Positions 1 to 9,892 of a stretch of DNA of 64,000 nt are shown one piece after another. The notes beneath the pieces were generated by a model that saw nothing but the letters and a program-made list of their open reading frames with translations, ran no database searches and was not told where the DNA came from. The stretch is from contig MU400593.1 of the NCBI GenBank assembly GCA_022578965.1, positions 124,001 to 188,000 on the forward strand, given 5' to 3'. A program made the position numbers and the translations under genes. How positions within the stretch are numbered: position 1 is the stretch's first letter; each line of letters opens with the position of its first letter. Source of the stretch: Xylaria sp. FL1777 (taxonomy: Eukaryota > Ascomycota > Sordariomycetes > Xylariales > Xylariaceae).

Positions 1-3000
1 TTCGGATTTCAACATTTCCGAAGCAGCCGGATCAGGCCATTTTTCGCCGCTAGCATATTATCGATTGAAACAAGTTGCTTGAGTACGAATTGATCAAACC
101 AAAGGTTGTCAGCCGGCCGAGACGATGTGATGGTGGTATTTTAATATCCTTATCTATAAAGTTGTTGTTTAATTGTAAGATTGACATGATGCTACTATAA
201 TCCTATTACGATGGGCTGGCACCGTATACCATAACCCAAAGTATACACACTCAAAGTAGGTTATGTAACCCTGACTCGTTGTTTTTCTTTAATACAATGC
301 CGTGCCCTCACTACTCACAACCAGCCACAACAGTACCGCTTGGAAAATGCAAAGGATCCTACATCGGAGACTTCGGTTGAGGCACAACTTGCTTCACTTT
401 GCATGTGGGTGAGAATATCTAAATGCGTCTAGGGTCATTCTCGAACAAAACTAGACTCTTTCTCGGCCTTAGCTTGACCTAAGGCTTTCGGGATGCTTAT
501 TCTAGCGCATACAAATTTACAACGCGTGATATTGGCTTGTGCATTGTCTCTGCAGTAGTAGTCGCTGGGCTGGGGTTTGAGTGGTACCCAAGTAACAGGT
601 CGAGGAATGCATCCTATCTCTTATCCCCTGCATATGCAGCTCAGTGGCACCGCTCAAAGGACGTTAAGGGACGTACACCTGTAGCATTACCCCTCGCTTA
701 TGCCGCTGAGCCGCTGAGCACGGAGGACGCTTTTAGACGTTGTCTCCCATCTACGCAGTATATAGATCGTCTCGATCAGAAAATTGGAGCACATATGTTA
801 TTGAATGAGTAGAACCACGTTCCGCCGCAGGCAAGATCGATAGTCACACTATTTGCTACCTTTTATGTTGTTGATTTACTGAAAATTCCACGTGCGGCGT
901 GTAAAATAATGAGTAATACGCCTGGGGTATGAAGGGCTATTAGGATCATTACTAACAAAGCTTTTAACTTAGCAGAAATTGGTCAGCGTTTACATAAGCT
1001 ACCTTATAGTCAGTTCTACATTATATCGTACGAATGAATAAATCAATGAGCTAAATACACTATATACTCCCGGGTCTGAAGTCTTTATTATTATTAGATA
1101 AATAATAATATAAACTGCTGTAGAGATTTAACTATACAAACCTAACTATGCAAGCCAATACAGCCATACAGATCCCTTTATATAGACCTAGCCATACGGA
1201 CCGCTTATAAACCTACATACCTCAAAAGGGGGGCTTGAAGGAAATATAGTATTATTATCGTACCGGTAGATCTATTCTTAGTCATTAATGGTTGGTGTAT
1301 TAATACATTGGTTAGTCTAGGTAATGAATAGTTTGGACACTTGCAAGAACCTACATCATCACGCCCCTACAAATACTTTCAGTCAAATCTACCGAATGTC
1401 TTTCCTTCCCTATTGACCACTCAAGATAAATGTGGAAATAATACACTAATACCTGCCTCTCTGAATAACAACAGGTAGAAACATGGGCGTTCTCTAGAGT
1501 TTAGCGGCGTAACCTACTAACAGGTAGGTATTACGCCGCATTTAGGTAGGTGACTTTCATACTAGAGTTTACCCCTTTTTTTCTACTAGCCAATCGCATC
1601 TCACTGTGTATTTAGATTTTTTCTATCAATCCAACATCCTCTTTCTCAGTTGGGTCGTAACCACAATAGGTACCCTTATTCATCCACTCCTATTTGCCGT
1701 GTCTAAATTGAACTCAATAGTAGCTACTATTGTAACACATACGTAAATGCGAAGGTTTGCTAAAGCCGGTAGCGAATTATTATAACTCACTCGGATCAAG
1801 TAAGTGGTGGTGTATGCATAGACAATGAAAAGGGTAATGATCACCAAAGCTGTACGCTTTGTCATTCGAGTGCTTACTGAGAATGCTCAGCGGAAGGATT
1901 TTGCAGCATACGTAGTATAGGTATCTACATGTATATGATCAATCTGCATTAGTGTGCCGAGATTAAAAAAGTCCCCAGCATGCTAGATAAGGTATACGTA
2001 GTGAACGAGCATTATCCTCATGGCAATATGCTACAGGCACCACTTGCCACACCTGTTGCAATTGAGCTACCTAAATCTAGCAGTCCTATGCAAAGAATGC
2101 ACTGTTGCCATTCGATGTTGTGTCTCATAGGTTTGTAGAGTCCCGTTGGAGCGTCCTTTTCCTATCGGTAGAGACGACAACTAGTATGGGGTTTCTCGAG
2201 CAGCACTATAACGTCGTCGCAAAATCCCTGCGTCCAATCGTACCCGATAACTTAACTTTCAGCCGCGACCTTAAGCTTGTCAGTCGGCTTGAGAGCTTCA
2301 CTGCTGCGCTTTCTCTCCCCATGCATGGTGCGCGAACAGAGACGCCTACCTCATACACGGCGGTGCCACACATCTGCGTGGCAAGGCATCAAAAGCAGTA
2401 TTATATACCTTCGTGCGTCATACTTTAATGGCACCGCTGTTTGCGACAAAGAAGATCATGACACCGACGTGAGAAGATAATATAGAAAACACCATAGGAA
2501 TGAGGCCCCAACGGTCGGCTCGTATACAGGGCTGGTAACCTATACTCTAAGATACGGCACACTGATTGGAGCCATGATAGATCTTTTAGAATCGTTTGGG
2601 TTACGGGGTCTTACGCATCCTTGAATTTGCTGTAGCTGATGATTGCCACGGGAAATGACCCGGTGAAAGATCCACCCCTCCGCGATAATGAATAATAACT
2701 AGGTAACTATTGATTCATTTGAGAGACATAGGACTGCCAGCTTGAGTTGTCTTTGTTACTTATACTGAGTTTATCCTAAATAGTTAGTAGAACCTCCCTG
2801 ATCCGGGACAGCAGTATTACAATTAAACAAGTAATTATTAGTAGTGATATTTAAACAGGTACTATAACATACACATTTCTGGACTTACAACTTTGTGGCA
2901 GGGAATTCGATTACTTAGAATAGACTTCAGGTTACTCGACCCGAGCTCGAGAGATGCTAGAAGGAGTTCCAACGTGGAGGCTTTCCCGAGTAGGATAGAA

Positions 3001-3562
3001 TCCGTCTCAACTTAGTAATGTGGAACTTTATGCTATAAGTCATGACACAGCGGCCACACTTTGTTAAGATGGTTTCCAATAACATGCTCTCTACTTGGAG
3101 ATTAGCGGTTTAAATCATCTGATAAAAAGGTACTAAACTCCGAGGATCTACATGCAGCCTAGGTTAGGTAGGGTCCATGCGACTAGGCAGGTTTTTGAAA
3201 CAAGTCACCTTACACTACAGGACGTGACAACATTGGTAGGGTCTCACATGCGGCCTAAACTAAGACATGTCTAAGGCAAACAGCCCTAAAAGAAGCGGCG
3301 GCTAGCCTGCATCATGAATCACTTCTGCACATCTTTAGCCGCTTTTTTGCTTTTGAGCAATTTTTGCTATTTTGAAGGCTCGTAAGCATGATAAGACGTG
3401 ATAATAGGTGGGTGATACCATAAGAATTGTTAGTAAGTGTATCTAGGGTCATAACCCAAAGACTCAATTGACAGTGGACTTCTCACATTAACTGTGTACT
3501 CATTGCTAATATCTAAATTAGAATTTAGTTTGTATAAGAAGCTAAGTTAACATAACATTATT
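1..3562. other. Intergenic, no supported gene
   Basis: No open frame here has a recognisable domain or a plausible exon structure. The longest frames are about 100 codons and start at non-ATG codons. The sequence is moderately AT-rich but lacks the extreme composition seen after 55.96 kb. It holds one clear hairpin at 1504-1539, listed separately. It may be a decayed repeat or subtelomere-like filler, but nothing visible decides this. Confidence 0.5.
1504..1539. repeat. Short inverted repeat (hairpin)
   Basis: GCGGCGTAA at 1504-1512 is perfectly complementary to TTACGCCGC at 1531-1539, and the inner CCTAC/GTAGG segments also pair, leaving only a few unpaired bases. The copies of a TAGAGTTTA motif on either side hint at a very small mobile remnant. 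No coding sequence is nearby. Confidence 0.6.
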
Positions 3563-3625
3563 TTGCTGCTTTTGAAAACTTGGAAAATAAGAATCATAAG
3601 TTCCTCCGAAGCTCTAAAAGCGGCT

Positions 3626-3847
3626 ATGCCTAATCGTCTAGCCTACGCACCTCAGCGAGGTGGTTTTTCTCTTTCTCCTAATTTTTACAGAGACATGTAC
3701 ATGAAGCCACCGCAACCAACCATACAATCATGGAACCATAAATACATTATCAGTCAACTGCGTTTCGTCCAGGACCAAGATATACCAGATAATCCGGAGA
3801 AATTCCGTCCATGGGATTATGCGCCGCCTGGAATCCGGATCCTTTGA
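3626..3847 (+). CDS. Possible small hypothetical ORF (73 aa)
   Basis: This is a short ATG-initiated frame of 73 codons, rich in Pro, Tyr and Arg, with no signal peptide, membrane segment or motif I recognise. It ends only 66 bp before the convergent secreted-protein gene at 3914. It could be a tiny gene, the last exon of an undetected upstream gene, or chance. No intron signal was found that would extend it convincingly. Confidence 0.2.
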   Translation: MPNRLAYAPQRGGFSLSPNFYRDMYMKPPQPTIQSWNHKYIISQLRFVQDQDIPDNPEKFRPWDYAPPGIRIL

Positions 3848-3913
3848 CCTGGGGGTGAGGAAAAAGCAAGCCGAAACCAGCTAAGGTTCTTAACCCAAAC
3901 CCAGGGCGATAAT

Positions 3914-4546
3914 TTAGAGCATGGCAATAACACCGAGAATACCACCAATGGCCGCAGCACCGGCAACGACCCCCGTGGGCCGGGCAGCGGCGGCAGTGGG
4001 AACTAAAGTAGCCGTGCTGGTAGGTGTGACGGTGTATGAACCCGTTGCTGTGGGGTATGTGCCATTGCTACCGGCGGTAGGCGTGCTTGTCTCCTTGCAG
4101 AGTCCGCCGGTACCAGTGAGCATGTTGTTGAGTGCGTCGGTGAGAGATGCAGCCGCTGCTCCCGTAGTGACACAGTTGGTGATGTATGCGTCATAGGCGC
4201 TCAAATGAACGCTACCGTAGCTAAGAAGGGCTCCGCCGTAGCTCTTGAATGCTGGCAAAAGTGATTCCGGAAGTTCTGCGGCAACGCTGCAAACTAATTG
4301 CTGGTAGCCGACCGGGTCCTCCAGGGTAAGATCAGGAAGTGCGGTGCTCTGGCCGGGGGCGGTATGGGTGAGTGTAGGATCCAAGGCGGGATCTAGGTAC
4401 GAAATCAACTCGGGAGGAACCGTGGGAGCGTCTGAAAACTTTGCCAAACTTGCGGCGCAGGCATCTTCGGTGGTAGTAGCAGTAGTCTGAGCCAATGAGG
4501 GGCCAGCAAGGGCGGCCACAGCCAACAGAACCTTAGCGTTGTACAT
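3914..4546 (-). CDS. Secreted, probably GPI-anchored infection-structure-type protein
   Basis: The 210-residue product begins with a clear signal peptide (hydrophobic VLLAVAALAGPSLA, then cleavage near AQTT). The middle has four cysteines, enough for two disulfides. A Ser/Thr-rich linker at about residues 155-190 follows, and the protein ends in a small-residue and hydrophobic tail (VVAGAAAIGGILGVIAML) of the kind replaced by a GPI anchor. This layout matches the fungal 'infection structure specific protein' type of cell-surface proteins; the name is not a known biochemical activity. The start is the ATG at 4546; a longer frame begins at GTG two codons upstream. No intron is needed. The role (wall surface or host contact) is inferred from architecture only. 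Confidence 0.75.
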   Translation of the reverse strand: MYNAKVLLAVAALAGPSLAQTTATTTEDACAASLAKFSDAPTVPPELISYLDPALDPTLTHTAPGQSTALPDLTLEDPVGYQQLVCSVAAELPESLLPAFKSYGGALLSYGSVHLSAYDAYITNCVTTGAAAASLTDALNNMLTGTGGLCKETSTPTAGSNGTYPTATGSYTVTPTSTATLVPTAAAARPTGVVAGAAAIGGILGVIAML

Positions 4547-6968
4547 CGTCACAGTGGGTTTGAGGTGTTTGAGGGTGAAGATCTTAGCTGGTTTGGCTGG
4601 AAGATATGTATGTAGGGTGTGGGATCAGGAGTATGAACAGATGGATAGATGGGCCAAAGCGAATTCTTTATATTCATTTTCGTCGAAAACAACAGATGAT
4701 TATAGATACAGGGGACCAACAGAAACACCAGCGCAGCAAGGGTGGTAAGCCGAATTCAGATGAAGTCATTCGTGGAGTACAGTACAGTGTATTTGGAAGA
4801 GCTGTGAGCGGTTTCCCGCCGTGCATCTGTGCGGCACGGATGGTGACAGGGTGAGCATAGAGGACTTACCGAAGCGGGAAAGGATCTGGGCACCCCCGTT
4901 ACCGGTATCCAATCCCATAAAAGTATCAGAATTAATGAAATTATCCCGTCAGCATATGGCGCTGGAACCTCGGCCGAGAGAAGCAAATGAGGTGTTAAAC
5001 GGGACCAGGCGGATTTAACGGTATGCGGCAGTGCGTGGGCAGTACTGAGGCAGTACATAACCTAAGTACTGTACTGCGTACGCACACATCTCCTACGCGA
5101 ACGGAATTCCGCCATGATTGAGGCCCCGAGACACGTATTCGTATCTCATCGTATTCTATATCTCCCACGCTATCAGGAACGTTAGCTCGGCCACTCGACG
5201 GAGGGTGATAGGGCACGGAGCATACGCAGCAGAGGGGCAACAATCAAGCCCGAGAAGTGCCACGGCGCGTGCTATCACGATAGACTCATGGCATAAAAGG
5301 TTGTGCTGAGAGGGGATCAAGCCTGGATCTGCCCTGACTGTGGCCTAACTGGAAAATAGGCGACCTCGAAGCTCAACTATCGCTGACAAGGCGATTTCTA
5401 CGAGTGTATAAAGAGTATACAGAGAGAGCATATGGAGTTTGGTTCGCCCTCCAGCTACCCTCGAGCATTCTCCCTTGGTTCTGTTTTGAGTTAGTTATTC
5501 CCGATCCTAAAGGAAATATACGATGCGATTTGTCTTAATAGGAGGCCTCGTACGAGATTAAAGCGCGTAGAAGAAGAGAATCTAGTATACACGTGTTGGT
5601 TGAAGTGCAAGGGGAGAAACTGAGTACTACGTAAAGCCATTTTGGACGATATACGTAGTAGTGGAGTGGATTAGATGTGCAGAAAAGGTGATAGCGTAAA
5701 GCACGTCAGCGTTTACGATGTATACTTACACCTCTCCAGGGATCTTCAACGTTAGCTCAGTACAAAAAACAGGGGTTTTACCAGGGGCTCGACTAGGATT
5801 ATACCGGGGTTGGACTAGGGTTTGGCCAGGGGTACCGAAAAGCTGTCCAAAATTTGCAGGGAAATCAGGTCACTTTTTCAAGGGTTTTTTGGTTGGCCTG
5901 CTAGGGCCCCCTGTAAAAGCTCTGGCTGGATTTGGCAGAAAATGGGGCCAAGTATTGAGCTAACGTTGAAGATCCCTGGAGAGGTGTACATTGAAGCAAC
6001 TACCACTAGTGTACCCGTATGCTCCCGCTGTAGTGTAGTCGGCACCCGTTCCCGTTATGCAGTAAGTGTGACGGATATGCAGTCTACCGTATATATACGC
6101 AGTATACGGCGTTCTACCACATTGAGTATAGCCTTATACTAGACACATACTTAGTATACGTAGTATAACAGCATCTAGCAGGCTAGCAAGAACTGTTTGG
6201 AAACAGTTACATAGGTAGGTAATTGGAATTGCTTACTAGTACCCATTATATAAAGCGGAATATACTCCCGCACACAATTTAGTACGTGTACGTAGTATAG
6301 TTAAATCCTTAGTAGGCTATTAGTCGAATAAAAACGACTTACGAGTAGTTATTATAAATCGTTTAAACTCTAGTTACCACTTTACAGATTAATTTGAGCG
6401 GCTAGAGATGATAGAAAATATAAATATGACCCCGCAGTGTCTAGATCAAAGGGTTCCGGTTACAACAATACCGTCTATCCATTTTTATCTATTCTTCTGG
6501 GATGTTTTGTTGGTCTTCAAAGTGGTAAACTTCAAGGTGGTTTATGGTGTTTGGGTCGGTTGTGGTTCGGCTTCTTTGCCCTTGACCTGGTAGCGCCTTG
6601 GTTGTTGCTAAACCTTGTTTCTAGTAAAGTCTACCGCATATCTCGGCTAGGATCAGGGATACTAGGTAGCTTGAATACGGCACTGTACCGATGGTTTACC
6701 AAGACGGGTAGTAGCCTAATAAAATACCCTTGCCTGGCGTCCTTGGCCCCCGGAAATCCAGCTAGCACCCTTGACTAAACCGGCTGACAATGAGATTTCT
6801 AAGTGTATAAAGATTGGTCTACCCCCTGGGCTAAGCGCACGCGAGGTATCGGAACTAAACAATCCTGATCCTGGAGGATTATACCACAAAAGCTTAATCT
6901 TCCTCGATAGCTGGGCACTGGCTGGGGATTCCCCATATGAGTAACATACCGTATTCACCGACTACGTC
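4547..6968. other. Intergenic with one MITE
   Basis: No gene is supported here. Apart from the MITE at 5729-5986, the stretch around 5020-5090 is full of short palindromic GTACT/AGTAC units, and 6060-6300 has many GTATAC/ACGTAGTATA repeats. An open frame at 6437-6778 has no recognisable features and is probably fortuitous. Confidence 0.5.
5729..5986. mobile_element. MITE, 258 bp, 31-bp perfect terminal inverted repeats, TA duplication
   Basis: The left end at 5729-5759 (starting CACCTCTCCAGG) is the exact reverse complement of the right end at 5956-5986. Beyond one mismatch the pairing continues for three more bases. A TA dinucleotide flanks each end (5727-5728 and 5987-5988), the target duplication typical of Tc1/mariner/pogo-class elements. 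The inside (~196 bp) is GC-richer, with repeated AGGGG/GGGGTT motifs, and has no transposase. It is therefore a non-autonomous element needing a transposase from elsewhere in the genome. Its perfect ends suggest either recent movement or escape from RIP because of its short length. Confidence 0.88.
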
Positions 6969-7670
6969 ATGATGGATATCTATGCATCTAAGCGCTTGAG
7001 ATATGTTCCCCTCGGAGACGCCAAGCACGAAGAGTTCTTCCTCGGGCTCGTGAAGGAGCCGTGAGCCAGAGCTGCGCCCCCCCTTATCACAGATGCGATC
7101 TGACCTTTGCTGCCTAGCGGGAATTTGAACAGCGACAGCGTGCTTCCGATTGGGTTTAACACGGCACGAGCCGACTCGCTAAGTAAACTCCTGGCCTCCC
7201 GTAAACTCCTGTCCATGTACATATGCCTTCCCGACGGTCCCGGGAGCCCCGCTCCAATCGGCGTCATTACGCTAAGCAAGCCCGACGAGAGCCACGCCCA
7301 GCACGGCAGCTCGTTTATAAGCATCAATATCGCAGCCAGATATCAGCGTAAGGGCTACGGCAGGGAGGCGATCGCATGGGCCCTTGACTGGGGCTTCGAC
7401 TTCGCGCGACTGCACCGTGTCGAGATAGCGTGCTTCAGCTGGAACATCGGCGCCAAACGCCTGTACACCAGCATGGGGTTCAGCGAGGAAGGCGTGAAGC
7501 GCGAGGCCTTCTGGTTCATGGGCGGTTGGCACGATAGACATGACATGGCGATGCTGGAACACGAATGGCGGGGGAAATGGAGAGACGAGGCAAAGGCTGA
7601 GACCTGGGTGTCCCAGGGTGGCCAGAACTATTCTACCGAGCAGCTTGCGCAAAAGATGGGATCGGCGTAA
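6969..7670 (+). CDS. GNAT-family N-acetyltransferase (RimJ/RimL-like)
   Basis: I predict two exons, 6969-7060 and 7118-7670, giving 214 aa. The 57-nt intron starts GTGAGC, has a CTGAC branch site at 7100-7104 and ends CTAG. Without it a TGA at 7062 would cut off the N-terminal strand (ASKRLRYVPLGDAKHEEFF), which is typical of these enzymes. The acetyl-CoA loop is visible as QRKGYG (about residues 107-112). It is followed by the conserved RVEIACFSWNIGAKRLYTSMGF block, in which Asn and Tyr lie near the active site, and the end EEGVKREAFWFMGGWHD. Such proteins transfer acetyl groups to N-terminal or small-molecule amines; the substrate here is unknown. The GC-rich coding sequence contrasts with its flanks. 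Confidence 0.85.
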
Positions 7671-8024
7671 GTTTCAATGCATGAAATAAGATTACCTACA
7701 CGCCTTAGACGACGCATACTGCGTAAGACGACGCAAGGCGAAGACAGTGCGAGATGTAGATCGTATACATATTGCATTTAAAGTGGCTGAAACAGTCAGA
7801 TCATCATAGCGTGCTGCATGTCTACCTAATACTAAGTAGTGGCCGTTGTCCCGGGTGATCTACTGTAAACGTACATGTAATTGTCGTTGCGACGTGTATC
7901 CACCTTCCAAAGTAGATGCTCCAACTGCTCCCCCTTATCTGATCTGTTGAAGTACGTGTAGAGTTGAGATGTTCACGAAACCAAACCGCCATGCGCTTTA
8001 ACCTGTGAAAGACGGGTCTCATCT
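7671..8024. other. Intergenic
   Basis: This is the convergent 3' region between the acetyltransferase and DUF1857 genes. Around 7700-7735 the motif AGACGACGCA occurs twice in a short direct repeat. Nothing else is seen. Confidence 0.4.
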
Positions 8025-8692
8025 TCACTGGATCTTTCCCTCGGTAACTAGGCGACGGATGGTGTCAATGCTACTGTCGACTGCCACTTTCGCCATCTGA
8101 GAGATACTGTTAACTAAAATCCTTGAGTTATACTTCAGAATACTAGGGCCTTGACTCACCTCCCGGTGCGTCGCTTCAAGCTGCGATGCTTTCTCGCTCC
8201 CCTCTGGGACATCGGGATGGCGCCACTCAAAGACGTAACTCAAGAGCGGTTCGCCATCGGGGCGCGTGCTGATCAGATTCATGACAGAGCTGCCGTCTTC
8301 TTGCTGGAAAGCGACGCGGCACGGTGCGTAATGCACTACGAGGCGCAGAGTCAGTACATATAACTACCGGTAACGTAAGAATTTCAAGCCGGCAATTCAC
8401 GATGTGAGGCAGGGGGAAAGATTGGCTCTCGTCATCACGTACCGCACACCTCCTTGACTGATCTGGCTGAATTGCCGGTGGTGGAAGCGAACTGCACCTC
8501 CCGCGTAAGCTGCAGGTCTCCAGAGGGCAGTGCCTCCTCCGAAAGGATCTGACATCCAGTGATGGCGGGGACAAATTCCTGCGCCCGCTTCACTTGAAGC
8601 TTGAGGCCTTCCCAGACTTGCGGCTGAGTCAAGATCGGCGTGGCGCCAGTCTTGTTGATGGGCGCTGTATAGGCAACGTTGAAGGTAACCAT
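8025..8692 (-). CDS. DUF1857 family protein (SRPBCC-like fold)
   Basis: I predict two exons on the minus strand, 8692-8443 and 8335-8025, giving 186 aa. The 107-nt intron begins GTACGT, has a CTGAC branch site (complement of 8350-8354) and ends GTAG. Splicing joins ...KEVC to VHYAPCRVAFQQEDGSS..., restoring the expected continuous strand. The N-terminus (MVTFNVAYTAPINKTGATP) and the block SYVFEWRHPDVPEGS are characteristic of DUF1857, a fungal and bacterial family with a START/SRPBCC-like ligand-binding fold. Its biochemical function is not established; some relatives lie near secondary-metabolite genes, but none is evident here. Confidence 0.85.
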
Positions 8693-9892
8693 GTTGGCGA
8701 CACTAAAAGATGCTTAGATAGAGTCGAAGATGATATCTTGAGATACCTAGTTGGTGTGTTGCAAGGGAGAGTCTTTGATATAATGTTGCGCGATGAGGTC
8801 TGCGGAAGCCTTTAGTGCCAGCTCAATCATCTCCTTTTATCTAAAGTTATCCATCTAGAGCTTCAAGTCACAGCGGACGGGAATCGGGGGAAATCCATGA
8901 GATAGTCGAGACCAACGTCGTCGTTTTCCCGTGAAGCGAGTTCATGCATCTGATTGTCGTTGCTATTCTCCGGCAAGTGACAATCCAATAGGTGGCAGTT
9001 TGGTAAGCCGAAGGAATATCTTGTGAAACCAAATGCCCAAAAATAGTCACTTCCGGTCCCCGATTCGAAATTTGAACCCGTCCGGAGGGGAGGTCCGTTA
9101 TTTCGGGACCGGCATCTCTGAGAATTGGTAGTTCAGACTCCAGATTGGAGATGCCGGCTTATGCGACTATGGCATGGTAGCTTGCGGTATAGTATGGGGG
9201 CAGCGGAGACATAGCGCCAAGAACTTCTTGATGACGTTGGCTTGGACAAAACGCCCCTACCGTAGGTTAGTCTAAGGAAAGATATTTCGCTATGCAAAAA
9301 TCATCGCTCACGATATCAGTCCCTAAGTGGCAAGTCCACCGTACCTAGTTACACAATGTGCATCAGAGATAATATGAACTTGTCAAAATCCACAATATTG
9401 CTAAAAGGACGGTAGGTATCAGGTTAAAGGAGGCGTAAGATTACGTACGTGCCTACAGTAAAGATATTGGACATGTCTCCATGTATACGATTAACTGGTT
9501 ATTACCTAGATGACAACACTCAAGAGTATTGGTAACATGACGGGTTATCCTTACTCTCATGAGACTCATTCGCGACGATCACAAAAGACAAATAGCTTAT
9601 GATACTAAGGAAACACCCCGTTATACTCGAACTTGAATAATATTTACGTAGTCCTCATATTAGCAAGGCTTATCTCTCAACTCCCCTTGATAAGCTAATA
9701 GCAAGTCAATGCCCATTCATTGTTGTAAGTGCCGGCGTAGATCAAATGTCATACGCAAATCGTACTAGGCCCGCCCCTCCTAGCTTACGAAACTCGATAC
9801 TCAGCCTCTCTCATTTGGAATTCCAGTATCAACGGTTGGACAAATTACGGCATCATAAAAAAGATTTGGTTATTCATCGGATGACCCTATCT
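8693..9892. other. Intergenic
   Basis: This lies between the 5' end of the DUF1857 gene and the 3' end of NOC2. A 60-codon minus-strand frame at 8868-9050 has no features and is taken as chance. No repeats or RNA genes are visible. Confidence 0.45.

Noticed and set aside
5718..6142. Two overlapping frames of 81 and 106 codons
   Set aside because: They lie within or run out of the MITE and have no protein features.
3914..9892. Secondary-metabolite cluster around the acetyltransferase and DUF1857 genes
   Set aside because: No polyketide synthase, peptide synthetase, terpene cyclase, cytochrome P450 or transporter is present nearby.
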